A stretch of DNA of 9,036 nucleotides from Bacteroidota bacterium (GCA_030628785.1 DAOVQI010000100.1:1-9036); one strand, 5' to 3'; shown: positions 1-7,246, counted from the stretch's first letter. A program made the numbers and translations. The notes: a model not told the origin generated them from the sequence alone.

Positions 1-168
1 AGGTTAAAATGAATTTTTCAATACCTGTCTGTAATTGCTATTGTTTGGGGTAGAGTTATTTGGTTTTATAATATAATTTTAATAAACTTAAATTGTTTTT
101 AACAAATGGTTAACTTTATCAAATATATTTCATAAAAAACTTACGTAAATTAATAATAGAAGAAAATT

Positions 169-1206
169 ATGGCAAGAAAAAAATTAATGAGGATTCTAAT
201 TAGCTTGACAGCAATTGGTTTAATCCTTTGTTACCAACCCTCTAAGGGAAATACGACATATGATGTAGAACCATTTCTCGGCCGTTGGGCATTGTTCTTA
301 CCTGGTGGGGCAGGATGGCTTGAAGTTCGGCAAGAAAAAGGCTATCTTGATGGTGATATATTATGGTACGGAGGAAGTGTGACTCCAGTAAGCAGTATTG
401 TTACAAAAAATGACACACTAATTATTACCCGAAGCAGGAATATTATTCGTAAGAGAGATGCTGATGGTAAACCTGTTCGAACCCAAACCTTGACAACCTG
501 GATTGAATGTGTTGTATTAAATGGAGAGTTAACCGGTAAAGTTTTTATACCAAATAGAACAGGACAGTTTAGTGTTACTGAATTCACCGGTAGACGAATT
601 CCTCCTTTACCACCTGCTCCGGATTTATCCAGGATAAAATACAGCGAACCTGTTATACTCTTTAATGGGAAAGACCTTACTGGTTGGACTTTAACTAATA
701 CAAATCAGACAAATGGTTTTAAAGTAGAGAATGGAGTTCTGGCCAATGATCCTGTACAGGAGGCAGGGAAACCACATATTCGTTATGGTAATCTTAGAAC
801 TGTTGATGAATTTGAGGACTTTAATCTTAAAATTGAAGTTAACATACCCAGGGGCAGTAATAGTGGAATATATCTGCGTGGTATTTATGAAGTTCAAGTA
901 CTAGACAGTTATAAAAAATCCTTAGATTCACATAATATGGGTGCGATTTATAGCAGGATAACTCCATCTTTATCTGCAGAAAAACCTGCTGGAGAATGGC
1001 AGAGTCTGGATATTACTTTGTGTGAACGCCATGTTACGGTAATTCTTAATGGTAAAATGATAATAGATAACCAACCGCTTCTTGGTGTTACCGGAGGTGC
1101 GTTAACAGCCGATGAATTTTTACCAGGTCCTATTTATCTTCAGGGAGATCATGGCAAAGTTTCATATCAAAATTTTGTTTTACGACCAATACTCAAAAAA
1201 GATTAG
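169..1206 (+). CDS. Exported DUF1080 (3-keto-disaccharide hydrolase family) protein with N-terminal beta domain
   Basis: The 345-residue product has a basic start and hydrophobic core (residues 5-21), giving a signal peptide. C22 is preceded by L-I-L, which is not a good lipobox, so ordinary secretion is more likely than lipidation. Residues about 34-143 form a small beta-rich domain (FLGRWALFLPGGAGWLEV at its start), as is often found ahead of DUF1080. Residues about 160-342 are the DUF1080 fold (PF06439, concanavalin/jelly-roll type): LFNGKDLTGW at 164-173, NSGIYLRGIYEVQVLDSY at 231-248, EWQSLDITL at 276-284, VILNGKMI at 291-298, and PGPIYLQGDHGKVSYQNF ending at 336. Members of this family act on 3-keto-glycosides as hydrolases or lyases, probably in the periplasm. 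No 3-keto-glycoside dehydrogenase lies in the window, so substrate is unknown. The ATG at 169 follows an A-rich stretch; an ATG at 187 is an alternative start. No convincing promoter was found in bases 1-168. Family call is firm, reaction is inferred. Confidence 0.88.
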   Translation: MARKKLMRILISLTAIGLILCYQPSKGNTTYDVEPFLGRWALFLPGGAGWLEVRQEKGYLDGDILWYGGSVTPVSSIVTKNDTLIITRSRNIIRKRDADGKPVRTQTLTTWIECVVLNGELTGKVFIPNRTGQFSVTEFTGRRIPPLPPAPDLSRIKYSEPVILFNGKDLTGWTLTNTNQTNGFKVENGVLANDPVQEAGKPHIRYGNLRTVDEFEDFNLKIEVNIPRGSNSGIYLRGIYEVQVLDSYKKSLDSHNMGAIYSRITPSLSAEKPAGEWQSLDITLCERHVTVILNGKMIIDNQPLLGVTGGALTADEFLPGPIYLQGDHGKVSYQNFVLRPILKKD

Positions 1207-1218
1207 GATAAGTATCAA

Positions 1219-1240
1219 AGCATAATATGCTCAGATTTTT
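1219..1240 (+). terminator. Possible weak intrinsic terminator after the DUF1080 gene
   Basis: AGCAT (1219-1223) and ATGCT (1227-1231) can pair around a 3-base loop, and a run of five T follows at 1236-1240. The hairpin lies 12 bases after the stop codon of the DUF1080 gene. The stem is short and AT-rich with no GC core, so it may not be functional. Confidence 0.3.
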
Positions 1241-1290
1241 CGATTCTCTAAATTTATCTATCGAAAATATTATTAATATTGTTATTTAAA

Positions 1291-1319
1291 TGTTCGTAAA
1301 ACCGAATAACTTACGAACA
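1291..1319. repeat. 9-bp perfect inverted repeat with 11-base spacer
   Basis: TGTTCGTAA (1291-1299) is exactly reverse-complementary to TTACGAACA (1311-1319), separated by 11 bases. No T-run follows on either strand, so it is a poor terminator. It could be an operator for a dimeric regulator, a remnant of a mobile-element end beside the IS21 scar, or chance. A short direct repeat, GAGAAGGAT, occurs just downstream at 1322-1330 and 1336-1344. Nothing else is recognisable between 1241 and 1367. Confidence 0.5.
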
Positions 1320-1367
1320 AAGAGAAGGATTTATGGAGAAGGATGGGAAGGCTACTTTAAACCCACA

Positions 1368-1577
1368 TTATCTTAAAAGTAACATCTTCTTTGTTATTTT
1401 GCATTTACTGGATTCCAGGCTGTAAAAATATACTCCGACGGGATGTTTTTGTTTATACTCTTCCCAAAGAACCCAACGGTTTACCCCAACCCTGCGCAGT
1501 TCCTTTTCAAAGTCAGGGAACATGCCGACCAGTTCACCCAACTTAACTTTTTTCTTTTTTGGTTCATCGGTTAGCAA
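1368..1577 (-). pseudogene. Relic: IS21 IstA transposase fragment joined in frame to a T9SS sorting-domain tail
   Basis: The open reading frame runs from a TTG at 1577 to TAA at 1368-1370; a stop lies three codons upstream of the TTG, so the transposase N-terminus is missing. Residues 1-46 (bases 1440-1577) match an internal piece of IS21-family IstA: an acidic/lysine stretch, then FPDFEKELRRVGVNRWVLWE and EYKQKHP, equivalent to the family's ELkrxGVTRxxLWxEYxxxHPxGY block. There the similarity ends. The last 23 residues (bases 1371-1439), containing GVYFYSLES and TKKMLLLR at the very C-terminus, read as the end of a T9SS type A sorting domain (Por_Secre_tail). The hybrid has no signal peptide, no DDE catalytic residues and no partner ATPase (IstB), so neither half should work. 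The likely origin is decay of an IS21 copy that had inserted in, or been deleted into, a T9SS cargo gene. Identification is by motif recognition. Confidence 0.72.
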
Positions 1578-1646
1578 CTCAGATTACAACGTTTAACATG
1601 CGTACTTCTTTCTATAAAGAATTATATGAAAGCATTTAAGTTTAAC

Positions 1647-1680
1647 TTTTTCGTCTCAACATAATTATTTTCTATCTTTG
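1647..1680 (+). promoter_or_regulatory. Bacteroidetes sigma-type promoter (-33/-7) for the secreted-protein pair
   Basis: TATCTTTG at 1673-1680 is a perfect match to the Bacteroidetes -7 consensus TAnnTTTG. A T-rich element (TTTTTCG, 1647-1653) sits about 20 bases upstream where the -33 TTTG box is expected; it is an imperfect match. Transcription would start near 1685-1690, leaving a roughly 40-base leader before the ATG at 1729. This promoter is the main reason for placing the downstream start at 1729, because an upstream in-frame TTG at 1678 falls inside the -7 element. Confidence 0.68.
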
Positions 1681-1728
1681 TTTGTAGGCTTAAAAATAAA
1701 CTATAAAAATGTATTCCTGAGAGAAGTA

Positions 1729-2631
1729 ATGAATCGCTACCATACAATCCTGATTTTATTCCTCGTGACATGCTTTTCAGATTCTTTGTCTGCCCAGAAA
1801 CCAGACTACCCGGAGGCAGCCTTTAATGAATGGAAAGAGTTTTTTGACCAATCCTATGGCGCCGATTATGAATTGGTTAATGGGATTAAATATGTATATC
1901 TGTTCTTTAACTCAAGCGGACACCCCTTCCTGGGCGAGGACCGATTTTACACCGGCTATGCAGTAATTAATGGCCGCCAATACCCGGATTTAAAGATAAA
2001 ATATGATATCTGTATTCAGAGAATTGTATTGAATCATACTTTTCTTTCAGGTGAAAAAGAACAGATTATCTTAAATAATGAATTTATCGATGCATTTGAA
2101 TTGGATGGCAAACTTTTCCGGAAATATTCTTTTCCTGAAACAGGTACAAAATTCCTACAGGTTATTGAATCCGGTGATTTATGTTGTCTCTATTTTTGGA
2201 AAAAAAAATTCAATTACTCGACTACACCTACCCGGAATGCTTCCAGTTTCTCTCCCCCCAAAAAGAAGACATATCTCCTTCTGAACGATGAAATATGGCC
2301 CTTTAACACGAAAAGATCGTTCCTGAAATTATTTCCTAAAGGACACCAAAAACAGATAGATCAGTTTATCAGGACAAACAAGATCGGGTTGAAAGAAGCA
2401 CCGGATAACATGATGCATCAGCTGATTAATTTTTGTGACAAGTTAATTCACCCGGGTGATGGCTGCATACTTGACACGATCCAATCTAATGACCTGGGAA
2501 AATTTAGCGAACCATACCCGGTTTACCTTATCTCCCTTTCTGAAATGGGACAGGGTAGTACTGGTAGGGGTATATGCTTCGACCGCAGAAAAGGTGGAGG
2601 TACTACAGAAAGACCTTCATTCTGGAAGTAA
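1729..2631 (+). CDS. Secreted protein of unknown function, Bacteroidota-specific type
   Basis: The product is 300 residues from the ATG at 1729, preceded by GAGAGAAG; it starts with a clear type I signal peptide (MNRYHTILILFLVTCFSDSL, then SA, cleavage likely before Q23). The mature part is mostly beta-strand-like with many aromatic residues (KYVYLFFNSS at 54-63, FYTGYAVINGRQYPDL at 73-88). A short basic helical block, KRSFLKLFPKGHQKQIDQFI at about 195-214, is followed by a helix ending near residue 240. I recognise this layout from uncharacterised exported proteins of Bacteroidota that usually end after that helix, so the last 60 residues look like an extension. The final 28 residues (GSTGRGICFDRRKGGGTTER onward) are unlike the rest, being rich in Gly/Arg/Thr, and another frame reads more like protein there; a frameshift near 2540-2550 is possible. 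The next gene begins 13 bases after the stop, so the two are probably co-transcribed from the promoter at 1647-1680. Function is unknown. Confidence 0.75.
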   Translation: MNRYHTILILFLVTCFSDSLSAQKPDYPEAAFNEWKEFFDQSYGADYELVNGIKYVYLFFNSSGHPFLGEDRFYTGYAVINGRQYPDLKIKYDICIQRIVLNHTFLSGEKEQIILNNEFIDAFELDGKLFRKYSFPETGTKFLQVIESGDLCCLYFWKKKFNYSTTPTRNASSFSPPKKKTYLLLNDEIWPFNTKRSFLKLFPKGHQKQIDQFIRTNKIGLKEAPDNMMHQLINFCDKLIHPGDGCILDTIQSNDLGKFSEPYPVYLISLSEMGQGSTGRGICFDRRKGGGTTERPSFWK

Positions 2632-2644
2632 ACAGAGAACAATT

Positions 2645-4381
2645 GTGAACAGATCTTTATCATACCTGCTTTTTGGTCTGTTGATTGTCCGCATATCACC
2701 GGATATGCAGGCACAGGACCTTTCCAGAGAAAACGAAATAGTGAGATCAGATCTCTTCCGGGAAAAATTTCATCTTTTCACTGACAGGAATATCTATGCT
2801 GTAAATGAGAAAATATTTTTCAGGGCCTTTAACCTTAGTGAATCCCGGTTAAAACAAACAAACTGGAGCAAAATCCTTTATGTCGAATTAATCAGTGAAT
2901 CAAATACAGCCATAGCCCGTGGCAAATATGAATTAAATACAAAGGGTGCATGGGGATATCTTAATATTCCACCATCTGCAGCTACAGGTCACTATTCTAT
3001 CAGGGCCTATACGAAATGGATGCGAAATTACCCGCCGGTAGGATACTCTCATAAGACTGTTGCAATCATTAACGCCAATGGAAGTGGGATGAATAACTTA
3101 AGGATGAGTACTGGAGAAGAATTTTCTTCTGATTTGAAAAATATGGAAAACAGTAGAAATCTAGTACAGTGCAGTACAGACAAATCCATATATAATAAGC
3201 GCGGGAAAATCCACCTGGCTATTTCAGTACCTGAAAAAAACAATACATCACCCGACGGTTATTACGTGACCGTAGTCCAAAAGGGCTATTATGATACAAC
3301 CATTCCTGAATTAATATTTCCTTCATTCCATGATACAGACCTGCCTGAAAAGATTCATTATTATCCTGAAACACGGGGTTTATCATTATCTGGCAGAGTT
3401 ACATCAAACGATGGAGATAAACCATTTGCCTATTCACAGGTTCATTTGACCCTTTTAGGAAATGTTCCCGATTATTATGGTTTTCTGACGGATAAAACAG
3501 GAGGTTTCAGAATTTCTCTCCCATACCATAAAAGCGCAGAAGATATTTTATTTTGCGTTGAAAATAAAGCTGACCGAATGGTGAATTTCTCTCTGGACAG
3601 CGATTATTCCACAGATTTTCTTAAACAACCAGAACAATTTTCCGATAAACAGGCCATTAACAAAAAAACTGTGGAAGAGATCATGTTTAATGCCCAGGTG
3701 GTTAATATATTTAATCCTACCCCGATTTCAAATGACCCCGTGGAAATACTTGATACATCAAACCAATATTTTTATGGATCTCCGGAATTAAGATTTAAAA
3801 CAGCTGATTATATAATGCTCTCCACATTGGAAGAATTCTTTTTTGAGTTGATCCAGAACGTAATTGTGATAAAAGAAAAAGACAAACATTATTTATACCT
3901 AACCAGGGATCCTTCTGATTTTTATTTGTATATACCTCTTTTACTTCTCGATTATGTTCCCGTATTTGATATTGATAAGATATTGCATCTTTCACCTGAA
4001 AAAATTGCCTGTATTGATATAGTCAATTCATTGTATATCAGGGGAAATTTGCGCTACGGTGGTATTATAAATATCATTTCATCCCGGGGTGACAGGGCAG
4101 GCGTGGATCTGCCCCGGAATTCTTTCTTCTTCAGCTTCAAAACATGTGAATCCCAACAGCGGATAACTTTCCCCGATTATGATAAAGATCCAGGAGATGC
4201 CAGGATCCCAGATTACAGGAATTGTCTGTTCTGGGCTCCAAATATTCCTGTTGGTGCCGGTGATACAGTCAGTCTTGATTTCTTTTCATCTGATCTGCAG
4301 GGTGATTATATGGTAATTGTCCGCGGAATTACAGACGATGGACAGGTAATGCATGGAGAATGCAGCTTTACAGTAAAATGA
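2645..4381 (+). CDS. Secreted MG2-like / TonB-plug-like protein
   Basis: I place the start at the GTG at 2645, giving 578 residues with a signal peptide (NRSLSYLLFGLLIVRISPDM, cleavage near AQ at 23-24). The same frame is open back to a GTG at 2456, but that would bury the signal peptide. Residues about 40-140 form a macroglobulin MG2-like beta domain: EKFHLFTDRNIYAVNEKIFF (40-59), KILYVEL (76-82), GHYSIRAYTKWMRNY (115-129). Residues about 246-297 resemble a carboxypeptidase-regulatory-like domain (GLSLSGRVTSNDGDKPFAYS). Residues about 430-482 resemble a degenerate TonB plug (LSPEKIACIDIVNSLYIRG, then YGGIINIISSRG) with no beta barrel after it. A last beta-sandwich ends in SLDFFSSDLQGDYMVIVRGI and the C-terminus. 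This is the architecture of a common Bacteroidota family of exported, probably outer-membrane-associated proteins of unknown role. At 578 residues it is, by recollection, on the short side for the family. It follows the 1729-2631 gene by 13 bases. Confidence 0.8.
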   Translation: MNRSLSYLLFGLLIVRISPDMQAQDLSRENEIVRSDLFREKFHLFTDRNIYAVNEKIFFRAFNLSESRLKQTNWSKILYVELISESNTAIARGKYELNTKGAWGYLNIPPSAATGHYSIRAYTKWMRNYPPVGYSHKTVAIINANGSGMNNLRMSTGEEFSSDLKNMENSRNLVQCSTDKSIYNKRGKIHLAISVPEKNNTSPDGYYVTVVQKGYYDTTIPELIFPSFHDTDLPEKIHYYPETRGLSLSGRVTSNDGDKPFAYSQVHLTLLGNVPDYYGFLTDKTGGFRISLPYHKSAEDILFCVENKADRMVNFSLDSDYSTDFLKQPEQFSDKQAINKKTVEEIMFNAQVVNIFNPTPISNDPVEILDTSNQYFYGSPELRFKTADYIMLSTLEEFFFELIQNVIVIKEKDKHYLYLTRDPSDFYLYIPLLLLDYVPVFDIDKILHLSPEKIACIDIVNSLYIRGNLRYGGIINIISSRGDRAGVDLPRNSFFFSFKTCESQQRITFPDYDKDPGDARIPDYRNCLFWAPNIPVGAGDTVSLDFFSSDLQGDYMVIVRGITDDGQVMHGECSFTVK

Positions 4382-4430
4382 TTGCCGGTCCGGATTTCAT
4401 TCGAAAGTTTGCATTAATAACGATTTATAA

Positions 4431-5960
4431 ATGGTTTCTATAAAATTATTAAAAGGTAAACTGTTAAACCGGATTTTAAATTCTGTCGAAAAGATTGGCA
4501 ATGCCTTGCCCCATCCCGCTTCTTTGTTTGCGATTTTTGCACTTTTAATCCTTGTTTTATCTGCTGTTGCCTCTGCTTTGGATTGGTATGCCGTACATCC
4601 GGGGACTAATGAGGAAATCCAACCAGTAAACCTTTTATCGGTTGAAGGGTTACACAGGATAATTACCGAGATGGTGACCAACTTCACAGGATTCGCTCCC
4701 CTTGGAATCGTTATGGTAGCAATGCTCGGAATTGGAATTGCTGAAAGCAGTGGATTAATAGGAGCTTTTATAAGGCTACTCGTCCTTTCTTCTCCTAAAC
4801 GATTATTAACCTTTGTTTTGGTTCTTGCAGGAATCATGTCGAATGTGGCTAGTGACGTGGGGTATGTGTTGCTGATTCCACTCGCCGGCATCATCTTTAT
4901 TGCTGTCGGGCGGCATCCTGTCATTGGAATGGCAGCTGCCTTTGCCGGAGTATCCGGCGGATTCAGCGCAAATTTGGTGCTTGGGACCATAGATCCGTTG
5001 TTGGCTGGTTTGTCTGAGGAAGCAGCCAGGATCATTGATCCTGATTATGTAGTAAACCCCACGGCAAATTACTATTTTATGTTTGTCTCAACTTTAGTGA
5101 TTTCTATTACAGGCACTTGGGTAACTGAGCGAATGATTGCACCCCGGTTTGGGAAATATGAATCAGATAAAACGGAAGAAAAAATTCAGACTTTATCTAA
5201 TTTGGAAAAAAAAGGCCTGAGACGATCAATTTTGGCATTTGCCCTCTTATTTGGCATAATGTTAATAGGTATTATTCCTTCCAATGGTTTTTTCCGGGGT
5301 CCTGATAATGGTTTGCTAAATTCTCCACTGATCAAAGGAGTTGTGGCACTTTTGTTTATTGGCGCAGGTCTGATGGGGGTGGTATATGGCTTTACCGTTA
5401 AAAAGTTTAAATCGGATGCTGATGTAATGACGGGCATGGGAGATTCCATGAAATCCCTGGGGATGTATTATGTGCTTGTGTTTTTTGCTGCCCAATTCGT
5501 CAGTTATTTTAAGTGGAGTAACCTGGGCATTATATTTGCGATTAAGGGAGCTAATCTTGTGACTGCAACAGGTTTGGGCTTAATACCATTAATGATTTTA
5601 TTTATTATTCTTTCAGGATTGATTAATATGGCAATGGGAAGTGCTTCTGCAAAATGGGCCATAATGGCTCCGGTTTTTATTCCAATGTTTATGCTGTTGG
5701 GATATTCGCCGGAATTATCACAGGTCGTTTACAGAATAGGAGACAGTGTAACCAATGTGATTTCCCCCATGATGAGTTTTTTCGCACTGATTATTGCTTT
5801 TATTCAAAAATATGAGAAAAATGCAGGTATCGGAACAGTTATTGCCACTATGTTACCCTATTCCATTGCATTTTTTATTGTATGGACAGCTTTATTGGTT
5901 GGATGGCTTTGGTTGGGATTACCTCTCGGACCGAATGCAGGTATTTTCTATAATCCTTAG
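4431..5960 (+). CDS. AbgT/MtrF-family inner-membrane transporter
   Basis: This 509-residue membrane protein has the usual length of the AbgT family (p-aminobenzoyl-glutamate import in E. coli; sulfonamide/antimetabolite efflux reported for MtrF and YdaH). Hydrophobic segments fill residues about 30-50, 88-185, 212-232, 265-320, 340-400 and 410-495, consistent with nine helices plus two re-entrant hairpins. Functional residues recalled from MtrF are present with matching spacing: D142 in SNVASDVGYVLLIPLAG, and S406, W409, P427, R435 and D438 across GSASAKW to YRIGDS. The separations W to P (18), W to R (26) and W to D (29) equal those of MtrF W420/P438/R446/D449. The N-terminus includes the family-typical EKIGNALPHPASLFAIFA. 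The gene follows the secreted-protein pair by 49 bases on the same strand with no obvious promoter between, so co-transcription is possible. Substrate (p-aminobenzoyl-glutamate, other peptide-like acids, or drugs) and direction cannot be settled from sequence. Confidence 0.93.
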   Translation: MVSIKLLKGKLLNRILNSVEKIGNALPHPASLFAIFALLILVLSAVASALDWYAVHPGTNEEIQPVNLLSVEGLHRIITEMVTNFTGFAPLGIVMVAMLGIGIAESSGLIGAFIRLLVLSSPKRLLTFVLVLAGIMSNVASDVGYVLLIPLAGIIFIAVGRHPVIGMAAAFAGVSGGFSANLVLGTIDPLLAGLSEEAARIIDPDYVVNPTANYYFMFVSTLVISITGTWVTERMIAPRFGKYESDKTEEKIQTLSNLEKKGLRRSILAFALLFGIMLIGIIPSNGFFRGPDNGLLNSPLIKGVVALLFIGAGLMGVVYGFTVKKFKSDADVMTGMGDSMKSLGMYYVLVFFAAQFVSYFKWSNLGIIFAIKGANLVTATGLGLIPLMILFIILSGLINMAMGSASAKWAIMAPVFIPMFMLLGYSPELSQVVYRIGDSVTNVISPMMSFFALIIAFIQKYEKNAGIGTVIATMLPYSIAFFIVWTALLVGWLWLGLPLGPNAGIFYNP

Positions 5961-6000
5961 CCAATAAAGAAATATTTTCTGCTTGCCGAAACATACAGTT

Positions 6001-6051
6001 GTTGTTTAAAGTTTCTTCATCACCTGGTATTTAAATACCTGCGTAAACAAC
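6001..6051. repeat. Nested inverted repeats at the 3' junction of two convergent genes
   Basis: GTTGTTTA (6001-6008) is the exact reverse complement of TAAACAAC (6044-6051). Inside that lies a perfect 14-bp palindrome, GGTATTTAAATACC (6026-6039), which spans the stop codon of the minus-strand permease gene. The structure sits between the ends of the convergent AbgT and permease genes. It could end transcription from both sides, but neither strand shows a T-run immediately after it, so intrinsic termination is doubtful. A smaller hairpin, AGAAA/TTTCT (5968-5980), lies just after the AbgT stop. Confidence 0.42.
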
Positions 6052-7029
6052 CAATCCTAATCCGGTCACAAAACACATAAACATCAGAACCAACAGTATA
6101 TTTGTTCCCTTTGGAGCATCACTAAATTCTTTCCATATAAATACACCCCATAGTGCGGCTATCAGTGTAGCACCCTGGCCCAATCCGTAAGAGATTGCGT
6201 ATCCTGCTTTTCCTGCTGCAATAATATTCAGAGACATACCAATACACCAGATAATCCCTCCCAGAAATCCCGTTGAGTGAACTTTTAAACCCCCATTGAA
6301 ATATTGCTTATATGTTACAGGTTCACCTTCAATTGGTTTTTTCATAAAAATTGTATTGAAAATAAAATTACTTATGAATATGCCAATCGCAAAAATGAAT
6401 ACAGCCGTGTATGGAGTAAGTTTACCCGAAACAGGATTTACAAAGTCTGATGACATAGAACTGGCGACAAACCTGTAAAATAATGACATTAAAACACCTG
6501 CACAAATGGATAAAAGAATTCCTTTTGTTGAGACTTTCCGGATGGTTTTGGTGAGCTTATTGTAGGCTGCTGCATCAAGGATAATAGCAATGGTTATCAA
6601 TCCTATTCCTGAAAAAAGGATTACAGCATCGCCGTAAGGGGTAGCGAAATAATTAATTAACACTCCCAAGACCAGTGCGATTCCAATACCCACGGGAAAA
6701 GCTACCGACATTCCGGCAACAGCGATTGCAGCTACCAGGAGAATATTGGCAAGGTTAAAAACCACACCCCCAAGAAAAGCATTACTCAGATTATCCCATT
6801 CTGCCTGTTGAAGGTCAGCAAAGAAACTTCTTCCATTCTCTCCAAAGCTTCCTAACAAAAAGGCAGAAACCAGAGAAAGGAACAGTATTCCAATTACATA
6901 ATCCCAGTAAAAAAGTTCAAATCGCCATGTTTTACCGGCAAGTTTCTGGGTGTTTGCCCATGATCCCCAGCACAACATGGTTATTACTGTAAAAACTATT
7001 GCCAGAGTGTAAGAAGGTACAATATACAT
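6031..7029 (-). CDS. DMT-superfamily permease, GRP sugar-transporter / ureide-permease-like
   Basis: The 332-residue product is almost wholly hydrophobic, with about ten helices arranged as a duplicated half typical of drug/metabolite-transporter superfamily proteins. Recognisable blocks are MLCWGSWANTQKL (18-30) at the end of helix 1, AGMSVAFPVGIGIALVLGV (105-123), and SYGLGQGATLIAALWGVFIW (280-299), where the second-half helix meets the KE pair. The N-terminus and the helix-1 WGSWANT motif resemble the glucose/ribose-uptake (GRP) family and plant ureide permeases; bacterial members are often called multidrug DMT permease without evidence. It acts in the inner membrane. It lies downstream of the exported ADP-ribosylglycohydrolase-family gene on the same strand, separated by 217 bases of repeat-rich spacer, so uptake of a sugar, nucleoside or ureide product of that enzyme is a reasonable inference. 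The ATG at 7029 starts directly at the first hydrophobic segment, which fits the family. Confidence 0.85.
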   Translation of the reverse strand: MYIVPSYTLAIVFTVITMLCWGSWANTQKLAGKTWRFELFYWDYVIGILFLSLVSAFLLGSFGENGRSFFADLQQAEWDNLSNAFLGGVVFNLANILLVAAIAVAGMSVAFPVGIGIALVLGVLINYFATPYGDAVILFSGIGLITIAIILDAAAYNKLTKTIRKVSTKGILLSICAGVLMSLFYRFVASSMSSDFVNPVSGKLTPYTAVFIFAIGIFISNFIFNTIFMKKPIEGEPVTYKQYFNGGLKVHSTGFLGGIIWCIGMSLNIIAAGKAGYAISYGLGQGATLIAALWGVFIWKEFSDAPKGTNILLVLMFMCFVTGLGLVVYAGI

Positions 7030-7091
7030 GGTAGATGGATTTTAAGTTTAAGAATTTATTTTGGGTTCTTCAGGATAATACGTAGTTATCC

Positions 7092-7217
7092 TGGAATACT
7101 GGAATATTGGAATGTTGGAATACTGGGGAATCCAGCATCCCATCATTCCATTCTTCCATTCTTTCTTTCTTTCTTTCTTCCCAATCTTCCATTTTTCCAT
7201 TTTTCCATTATTCCATT
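7092..7217. repeat. 8-bp periodic TGGAATNN / NNATTCCA inverted-repeat array with CTTT tract
   Basis: Four consecutive 8-bp units TGGAATNN occupy 7092-7123 (variable pairs AC, AT, GT, AC), followed by TGGGGAAT at 7124-7131. After a short centre, the complementary motif TTCCA recurs on the same 8-base period from 7145 to about 7217, interrupted by four CTTT units at 7161-7176. The left arm can pair with the right arm: TGGAAT 7116-7121 with ATTCCA 7145-7150, and TGGG 7124-7127 with CCCA 7139-7142, so an mRNA crossing it would form a long imperfect hairpin with several registers. It lies between two co-directional minus-strand genes. Codon-like open frames through it consist only of repeat translation and are not credible genes. 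Confidence 0.85.
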
Positions 7218-7246
7218 TGATACCTACTTCATTTTCCGGATGAATC

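Noticed and set aside
61..131. Promoter for the DUF1080 gene (TATATTTC at 124-131 or TAATTTT near 74)
   Set aside because: Each is only a partial -7 match, and no TTTG lies at the required distance upstream. The region is so AT-rich that such partial matches are expected.
1368..1577. Functional small secreted or DNA-binding protein
   Set aside because: It starts at a TTG soon after a stop, lacks a signal peptide, and splits cleanly into pieces of two unrelated families.
1678..1728. Upstream TTG start extending the secreted protein by 17 residues
   Set aside because: The TTG at 1678 lies within the TATCTTTG promoter element, and the signal peptide begins naturally at the ATG at 1729.
4397..5035. 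Long open frame of 212 codons on the minus strand opposite the AbgT gene
   Set aside because: The AbgT product on the other strand has matching family residues and full length. This frame is an antisense shadow with Pro/Thr/Ser-rich, non-family sequence.
7092..7217. CRISPR array
   Set aside because: The repeats have an 8-base period with no 20-40 base spacers and no cas genes nearby.
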